64,000 nt of DNA. Origin: Tigriopus japonicus. Its lineage: Eukaryota; Arthropoda; Copepoda; Harpacticoida; Harpacticidae. The notes under the pieces are model-generated. The model had not been told where the DNA came from. It searched no databases and was given only the letters and a program-made list of their open reading frames with translations. A program made the position numbers and the translations under genes. The stretch spans positions 793,207-857,206 of the forward strand of contig CM021313.1 in NCBI GenBank assembly GCA_010645155.1. The letters are read 5' to 3'. Positions 57,214 through 64,000 of the stretch are shown here, piece by piece; position 1 is the first letter of the stretch, and every line of letters begins with the position of its first letter.

Positions 57214-59376
57214 ATGGCTGAAGATTCTGCGGTCCAAGCCGCTCAAGACCAGTTGGCCCAGACTTCGTTGGGCGAGGAACCGATTTACACTTCAGAATCG
57301 CGTGGATCAGACGAGCTAGGCGAGGGCACCTTTAAGGTTCCTTACAAAACCATAATGCAGGCCATGCTGCGATATGGGAAAGAACCTTTCCCGGTCATCT
57401 ACCAAGACCCCAAGCCGGATTCTGATGCTGCCAAAGAAGGTAATCTCTCGCGTGTTTACATTGTTTCATGGGTTTAGAGAAGAAATCCGTTGATCACAAA
57501 GGCGTAATTTAATCCAGGCAAGTTGTACGATGTGGTGGCCAAGTCTCAAATCAAGAAAATGACCAAATTGTGGCAACAAGAGGTGAGTAAGGCGGCCGAG
57601 AAGCTCAAAAAGGAAGCCGAAGCCCTCGAGGCCCAACAGAAAAAGGCCGAAGAAGCCAAAAAAATCACCATTACCGAAGATTCGTCCTTGCCCAAAGCGA
57701 TTCGTGAGAAGATTCGGGGCCTGGAACCGCTGCGTGGGCAGCGAGTTGTGGTCTATGGGTGGGTCCATCGACTTCGCCGACAAGGCAAAAACTTGATGTT
57801 TATCACCCTTCGAGATGGATCGGGCTTCCTTCAATGCGTATTGAATGGAGATATGTGCCAAACCTACGACGCCGTGATGTTGAGCACCGAGTCCACGGTT
57901 AGATATCATATTTGTTGCTCGTTAAAATCGGACACATTTTGAAGATTATCCTTCTCTCTTGGAAAACAGATCGTCATCAAAGGCACGTTGTGCGTCGTTC
58001 CCGAGGGCAAATCCGCCCCTGGAGGCCATGAATTGAACGCCGATTATTGGGAATTGATTGGAAGCGCCCCACCCGGTGGAGCTGATGCGCTCCTTAACGA
58101 GGATTCGTTGCCTGACGTCCAACTGGATAACCGTCACATTATGATCCGTGGAGAGAACACTTCCAAGGTAATAATCCACTTCTCAGGTTTAGGGATTGCT
58201 TTCCGTTCCAATATTAAGGTTCATATTTTTCAAACTTCATTTTCAATAGGTCCTGAAGATGCGGTCGGTGATCGTTCAATGCTTCCGAGATCACTTCTTC
58301 AACCGAGGCTATTTCGAGGCCACTCCTCCCACCTTGGTTCAAACCCAAGTTGAGGGTGGAGCTACCTTGTTCGGCTTGAACTTTTTTGGTGAACAGGCGT
58401 ATTTGACCCAATCGTCGCAACTGTATTTGGAGACCGTGATGCCAGCCATGGGAGATGTCTTTTGTTTTGCCCAATCATATCGTGCGGAACAAGTACGTCA
58501 CCCACCCCAACTCTAATTCTGTGCTTGTCTTCTTGTTTACTACCACCGTTTCTCATATTGCAGTCTCGAACCCGAAGGCATTTAGCCGAATACACCCATT
58601 TGGAGGCTGAATGTCCCTTCATCAACTTTACTGATTTGTTGGACCGTCTGGAAGACTTGGTTACGGACGTGGTGGACCGGGTTCTCAAGTCCCCCTATGG
58701 TCACCTGGTGTATGAGCTCAACCCCGATTTCAAGGCCCCTAAGTAAGATTCGATGATTTTCTTTGCACTCAAGGTCCGGTTGTTGTAACCTTAATCTTGC
58801 AAATTTAACAGGAAGCCTTTCCGTCGAATGAAATATGTGGAAGCTATTGCATGGTTAAAGGAGAACAACATCCGCAAGGAAGATGGGACTTTCTACGAAG
58901 TGGGCGAAGATATCCCCGAGAGTCCCGAGCGTCTCATGACCGACAAAATTGGCGAGCCCATCATGCTGCATAGGTGATAAATCAATCCCATACCTGGGGA
59001 TTCGTTTCTTTCGATGAACCAAAGATTGGCTATTTCAATTTCTAGCTTTCCCGCCCACATTAAATCGTTCTACATGCAAAAGCACAAGGATGATCCTTAC
59101 TTTACCGAGTCTGTGGATATCCTCATGCCCAATGTGGGCGAGATTGTGGGCGGATCCATGCGTATGGACAACGAGGAGGAGCTGATGAAGGCTTATAAGA
59201 GTGAGGGTCTGGACCCTGCTCCTTATTACTGGTACACCGATCAGCGGAAGTTTGGAACTTGCGAACACGGGGGATACGGTTTGGGTGTGGAGCGGTTCAT
59301 CTGCTGGCTTCTCAACCGGTACCACATCAGAGAGGTGTGTTTGTACCCTCGTTTTACCGGTCGTTGCAAGCCATAA
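57214..59376 (+). CDS. Nars1: Asparaginyl-tRNA synthetase, cytosolic
   Basis: A class II enzyme that attaches asparagine to tRNA(Asn). Exons 57214-57439, 57518-57897, 57970-58167, 58250-58492, 58564-58742, 58812-58973, 59046-59376 (572 residues, phases agree; human 548). The eukaryote-specific N-terminal domain with a Lys/Glu-rich coiled coil (about 95-125) precedes the OB-fold anticodon domain ([17 protein letters not shown]) and the catalytic core: [26 protein letters not shown], motif 2 [24 protein letters not shown] across an exon junction, and motif 3 [15 protein letters not shown] near the end. It finishes [10 protein letters not shown] as in other animals. An in-frame ATG at 57151 would add 21 residues. 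Confidence 0.96.
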
Positions 59377-59398
59377 GCGGGCAATATCCGGACAAACA

Positions 59399-59404
59399 AA
59401 TAAA
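59399..59404 (+). promoter_or_regulatory. Poly(A) signal of NARS1
   Basis: AATAAA 23 bases after the NARS1 stop codon, at the usual position for a short 3' untranslated region. Confidence 0.6.
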
Positions 59405-59763
59405 ACGAACAGAAATATGAAAATTCTCAACGATGTTTTATTCGTATGTTTGAAAATGTCGAGCACACGAACGAGTAACAAAAGTAGATCAATTGGGCGC
59501 TGGTGGAAAAAGTGATTTCGGCGAGGGATTATTAGTCCAACCAAATGCGCCTTTTTATTTATTTGTTGATTGATTGTGGAGGTATGACCCACGGATGGGT
59601 AGAGCCAAGAAATGAACTAAAAATTAACCATCTTTGTGACCGGCTGCACAATGCCAGCCAAACTTTGAAGTGATAATAATGACGCCAAACCACACAATAT
59701 TTTCACACACCCAACACGCGCACACATACATATGTAGGCATATGAAGTCCGATGTATCCTGCC

Positions 59764-60920
59764 CTATTTGATCAGGAAGCTATAGGGATAGCCTCCGGCT
59801 TTCGAGCGGAAAATGGACAGAATCAGGGAGAAGAAAAACGCCAACAGAGCCAAACCCACCATGGCCAGGATCTTCCTTTTACCCACATCACCCTTGCCGT
59901 CAGCCGCATCCGTGAGTAAAATCATCCCGGACACGATGGCGGCATACAGGATCATCACAAAATAGGTCTCCAACACAAACTGACCCTGAAAAAAAGAGCA
60001 AACAGGTTGAGTTACGGGAAGTTTAATCGAGATTCACACGAGTCGCCTACCTGGGATGAACCGTGAATGTAGTTGGCTTTGCCATTGGGCGTGTTGTGAA
60101 TGAAAGGAGGCCCTCGAATGTGGTTCCACATCTGGCCACTGCACATGGCGAACACGAATACTAAAGCGATCAGGCCCCAGGCGGTTTTGTTATAGAGGAA
60201 CTCGAGGTTATTGCGACGCAGGTACAAGAGTCCGGCCACCAAGGCGAACAACATGAGCAGAGCCACCGTGCCCGTGTAGTTGGGCGGGCGGAACACGCGG
60301 ATGTTGATGTCCGTGCGCTCGTTGATCCATTTGGCCACGGATTCGGACAGGAAGCCCACCCGTTGGATATCCATGGTGTCGGTCTTTTTGGGCTTGCCTT
60401 TGGCCGGGAAATGCATGAACACCGGGGCCGAATTCAACTTCATGACCTGGAATACGGGAGATATTGGGGTTGGTATTAAGAAGAGTGTGCAATCATTGCG
60501 CTAATAGAAATTGATGGATAATACCGTGAACACGTCGGGTCCTTCGTCGAAGTCGACCATGGCGAAGAAGAGCTTGTTGGAGTAGAACTGCGAGTATCGA
60601 TACGAGTTGGCCACCAACTGGAACTCATCGTGGGCCTGTTTGCAGATGGCACACTGCCTTTGAGCCGACAAGGCCGTGAACATGACCACCATGGAGTAGT
60701 TTCGGGGCGCATTGCGCACCAAATCCCGGAACTTGTTGCCGTTGAGACGGATGACGGAGCGCTTGGCTGACAAGTCCATCAACTGCGAGACCTTCTCCTC
60801 CAGACTTTTGCCGGTTTCCTTCTTCTTCTGGGCGATGGCATACGGCGCCAGGGCCACCAACCAGATCAGACCCAACGCCCCGAGAAAGCCCCAATTGGCT
60901 CGGAGCATGACCATCCTCAA
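59764..60920 (-). CDS. Tusc3: Oligosaccharyltransferase OST3 subunit (TUSC3/MAGT1)
   Basis: An ER membrane thiol-oxidoreductase subunit of the STT3B-type oligosaccharyltransferase, which helps glycosylate Cys-containing sites. Exons 60920-60525, 60446-60051, 59985-59764 (337 residues; human MAGT1 335). A signal peptide (about 4-30, [15 protein letters not shown]) is followed by a lumenal thioredoxin fold with redox motif CAIC at 90-93 and [25 protein letters not shown], then four transmembrane helices. The end [15 protein letters not shown] is diagnostic of the family. Two possible starts (60920, 60914); the second gives a more usual leader. It is tail-to-tail with NARS1 (387 bases between stops). 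Confidence 0.95.
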
Positions 60921-63762
60921 ATCCGAGCGAAGCTATCCGTGGGGAGATGAAAGGGAGGGAGGAACGATGGATGGATGGATTTCCCGGAGACCGGAGGCTG
61001 TTCCAAACAGAAATTCAGCTACCCGGAGTCCACGTACTACAAGAGGAGGAAGGAAGGCCTGGATGGATCGATGACGATCAGGTCGTCGTGCTCTTGTCGA
61101 TGTTGCTGCTGTGAGTGTGCGTCTGTGCGAGAGAGTTTTTTCCGGCCGGTTTTGGCCCCATGGCTTGCTGGCCAGCTTGGTTTTGGCTGAAATCGATGAC
61201 CACGAGCGGGCGGGCGCGATTCGGCGACGTGGACAAGCGGCAGTACTTGAGTTTCGGAAGAAAGCAACATCAGACGGCAACGGAGCGCCAGATTCGAATG
61301 GATTTTTCCGAGGATGATCCTTTGATGGATCGGAGGCAGACAGGGGAAATCTAACAGGTTTTGGCAGTCTTTTTAAAGATGGGATTGAAAGATTATGACA
61401 TTAGAGAAACGCGGATGCGCTCTCCAGAGCTGTGATGAGGGACCAAACCACCCGTCAAGGTATTTTTCCACCTTTGACTTGATAAAATGATTCTCGAAGG
61501 ACCATTTGAGATCACGTCTTTCCAATCCCAAGACCTCGAGTTGGTGCTCGAAATGCGAACTTGCGCTACTTGCTTGGCAAGATTTATTTGTCAGAACAAT
61601 ATTCCACATCCTAGATAGGGCAATTGAAGTGTGGCTTTGATGTCTGCAGGTGCCTATGCATGAAGCGAGAGCGTCGACAAGTCTCACGGCTAGCTCGTAA
61701 GGTGCATGCACTTGGAAAGAGACTAAACATAGATAACTCGAGCAAACGTCCCAAATTTCTATTAATTGTCTTATTTGGTGTGGTTAGGCCACCATTACAT
61801 TGCTGGAACGGGTCAATGCCATATATTTTGCACCATTTCTAATTGCATGCACGACGTGAGGTGGTTATGATGCTTGTCCGCACTCTCGCTTGATGAAAAG
61901 GCCAGTGCTATTTAGGAAGACTTCAGACAATTTTTGTTTTTCAGTTTTGCTTATGTTTAATGCCAGGATTATCCATGAAAAGGGCTTTAACCTATAATGG
62001 ACATGTACAGTTTTATCTCAAAAAGCTTCCAAGCCTTATTTATTACTAATCGCAATAAAATATACTTATCTTATTAGCTATTCCTAGCTTTTTCCTATCT
62101 ATAAGAAATAAAACTACCTCGTAAACTTACCTTGACATAACACATTCTTTTGAGATGAAAATGTATAGCTTTAGCTCTAGCTACAGTTACAGAAAGAGAG
62201 ATATTAGCGGATGCGGTTCTTGGTGCACCCACATTAGTGCCGGTTTTCCGAATACGGCATCATCAGGAACTATCAATCCGGCAAGGTTGGGTGGGTGGGA
62301 TTGTGGGAAATCGACCGGTCGCTTCGATATTTGTAAACGCAATGATTAGGAAATAGTAGAGACTAGGAAATAGATCGGCTATCCGATATTTCCGGCGATG
62401 AGCAGGGCGTGCGAGCCGTGCATGACATCAACTGTTTGCTCAACGCAAGCTGGTTTGTCAGCTATACATAGCTTTCTAAGATAAGTTCTCCTTTTCTTAT
62501 CCACATTTTGTCTGTTTTGGTGGGATTATCCTGGCCCAAAAGTTTGCCTATGTGGATTGGAAATGATAGTTAAAAGTTGACACAAAATGTGGAATGGATA
62601 GTAAGCGTACAATTTAAGTAAAAGCACTCAAATTCGTCACATCCCTCTTTTTACTGTGTTCCAAAAATGTTTGGTTATGTAGAAATTTGGGTTTGAATGT
62701 AGAACAAGATGAGTAAGAAACAATTCCAGAGCTTCAGAATGAGCAAGTTTATGATATTTGAAAACTTGGATGAAATGGATGAACGTCGGGGTTGTTTCGC
62801 GAATATTGGATCCATATCCATTGGATAGTCAACAAAGTCCATGGATGGTCAGATATGGTTTTCTTTTCATTTATATTGGACTTTTGGATTTTCGAAGATT
62901 CTGTTTGAACTTTTTCATCAATCTACGGAGTTTTTCCCTTTTGTGTATTTTTCTCGAATTCCTGGACAAAATCGGTTTCTTTTTTGGCCCTTTAAGTAAT
63001 CTTTTCATCTTAGATAACATTTCCTGCTGTTAGGCTAATTAGGTTAGGTTAGTACCTTAATTTTCTATCTATTCATTCCAAAATCCATCCAAAATTCATC
63101 TATGAATGGTTAAAAATGGTTTGAAATGTGAACGAATTTGACCAACCCTGGTTTCAATACAATGGCGGGATCAATTTTGCTCAACGATCAAATTTGAACA
63201 AAAATGAATTGATTGAGCTCTTTAGAGAGCACTGAAACACAAAGTTCACTTTATCCGTCGTCTCCATACACTAAAAAGGATATGATAGGTGTATTACATC
63301 AACAAAGCAAAAAATGATTTAACAAATCAATCAAACTCTTACACCGGGTGCATGGGCTCGTAAAATTAGGATTTACAAATGCTTTGGCAAAATAAAGCAT
63401 AATAATATTGTGACAGTTTGAAGCAAATACTTAGAAAAAATCGATTGTTTCAAAAGAACTTGACAAAAAGTAAGACTTTTTTCGGCCGAAACTTTTAGCC
63501 GCTCAGTTAGCCTCTTTTGCTTCATCACTGCAAGGTTGCTTTCTTTGCTTGCAATTTACATCCGTTATAATGATAAAGATTGTGGTTGATAAACTTAATT
63601 AATAAAAAGCAATTTGTTGTTGTTACAAAGAAGTCAAATGTGTAGCATACCTAATTCAAACCAATCAACCGGCAAATAAAATTTTCCATTTTCAAGTAAC
63701 AATAATGACGTTTATTGGCTCCACATTTTAACAATTCTAAATGTCCACATTTCCAGCCATCA
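60921..63762. other. Intergenic, OST3 5' region to window-end gene
   Basis: The first 400 bases are GC-richer and likely OST3 promoter/leader. From about 61.4 kb it is AT-rich with no recognisable exon. A short AGGTTAGGTT telomere-like pair is at about 63041-63052. Frames at 62155-62349 and 62758-63033 look like chance. Confidence 0.4.
63711..63716 (-). promoter_or_regulatory. Poly(A) signal of the window-end gene
   Basis: AATAAA on the minus strand 46 bases past the stop codon of the partial coding region at 63763, supporting that frame as a real gene end. Confidence 0.6.
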
Positions 63763-64000
63763 TCACAGTATCAAGTCTTGAATTCGCGCCATAAGTTTTC
63801 GCCTTATTTGAGGTGAGTCGAAGGCCTTATCTCCTTGGATTATTTCAATCAAATCTTCTTTTGTGGGCGTGGGGAGATCTGGATAATCAGGAGACGGCGT
63901 CTTTGCGCTTAAGTTTTCAGGAGGCCTAGGAGAAGGATCGTTGCGACGACGCTCTTGACTCTTTTTCGACTTCCGAGGAGCTCCAGTAGCTCCGGGCTTT
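63763..64000 (-). CDS. 3' end of an unidentified gene, cut by the window edge
   Basis: The minus strand is open for 79 codons from the window edge to a TGA (63763-63765). The peptide starts with a basic, Pro/Ser-rich stretch (PRKSKKSQERRR), passes through a Pro/Thr-rich linker (SPDYPDLPTPTKEDL) and ends in an amphipathic helix (RRKLMARIQDLIL). Codon pattern, length and an AATAAA 46 bases downstream support coding. I do not recognise the family; the start lies beyond 64000. A retroelement gag-like tail is a possible alternative. Confidence 0.5.
   Translation of the reverse strand, partial: KPGATGAPRKSKKSQERRRNDPSPRPPENLSAKTPSPDYPDLPTPTKEDLIEIIQGDKAFDSPQIRRKLMARIQDLIL

Noticed and set aside
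1..64000. CRISPR arrays, operators, riboswitches, rRNA
   Set aside because: Eukaryotic window; no regularly spaced repeats or conserved RNA cores seen.

Overview
This is a nuclear genomic window from an arthropod, most plausibly a crustacean such as a copepod. The basis is multi-exon genes with canonical GT/AG introns, an AA15 copper oxygenase, a degenerin/ENaC channel, a MOV10L1-type piRNA helicase, interstitial CCTAA/TTAGG telomere-type repeats, and many MITE, foldback, SINE and LINE relics. The species itself is inferred, not shown. Exon borders were read by eye from splice consensus, reading phase and remembered family alignments.

Layout. 1-27.5 kb (+): one large cAMP phosphodiesterase 4 (dunce-type) gene. 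It has a long-isoform first exon at 7213, a probable alternative first exon at 3000, UCR1 at 17.6-21.1 kb, UCR2 at 22.3-22.6 kb and the catalytic exons at 24-27.5 kb. Its 8.7-kb and 3.2-kb introns are filled with transposon debris. 29.7-31.5 kb (+): a secreted AA15 lytic polysaccharide monooxygenase. 31.9-36.9 kb (+): a six-exon DEG/ENaC channel subunit, converging on 36.9-41.6 kb (-), the spliceosomal helicase Aquarius. 41.7-43.3 kb (-): ecdysoneless, only 52 bases upstream of Aquarius on the same strand. 43.9-45.3 kb (-): an intronless p55-like PI3K regulatory subunit. 47.6-51.9 kb (+): MOV10L1/Armitage. 52.0-52.8 kb (-): a four-span membrane protein of unknown family. 53.4-55.1 kb (-): nucleostemin (GNL3). 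56.2-57.0 kb (+): an intronless protein with only the GST part of eEF1-gamma. 57.2-59.4 kb (+): cytosolic asparaginyl-tRNA synthetase. 59.8-60.9 kb (-): OST3/TUSC3-MAGT1. The last 240 bases carry the 3' end of an unidentified minus-strand gene.

The 36.9-61 kb part is dense, with genes tail-to-tail or head-to-head at 50-1100 bases, and is dominated by housekeeping RNA and protein-synthesis functions (splicing, piRNA, ribosome biogenesis, tRNA charging, N-glycosylation). The left half is gene-poor and repeat-rich. Most worth a second look are: the ECD-AQR pair, where a perfect 3' splice acceptor sits 2 bases before the AQR start codon and 48 bases after the ECD stop (operon/trans-splicing candidate); a 250-bp CCAAT/TATA module present three times, twice inside long foldback structures; the alternative PDE4 first exon with a PKA-type site; and a stop-free 93-base intron inside PDE4 UCR2. 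Both N gaps are flanked by duplicated sequence and look like unmerged allelic contig ends.
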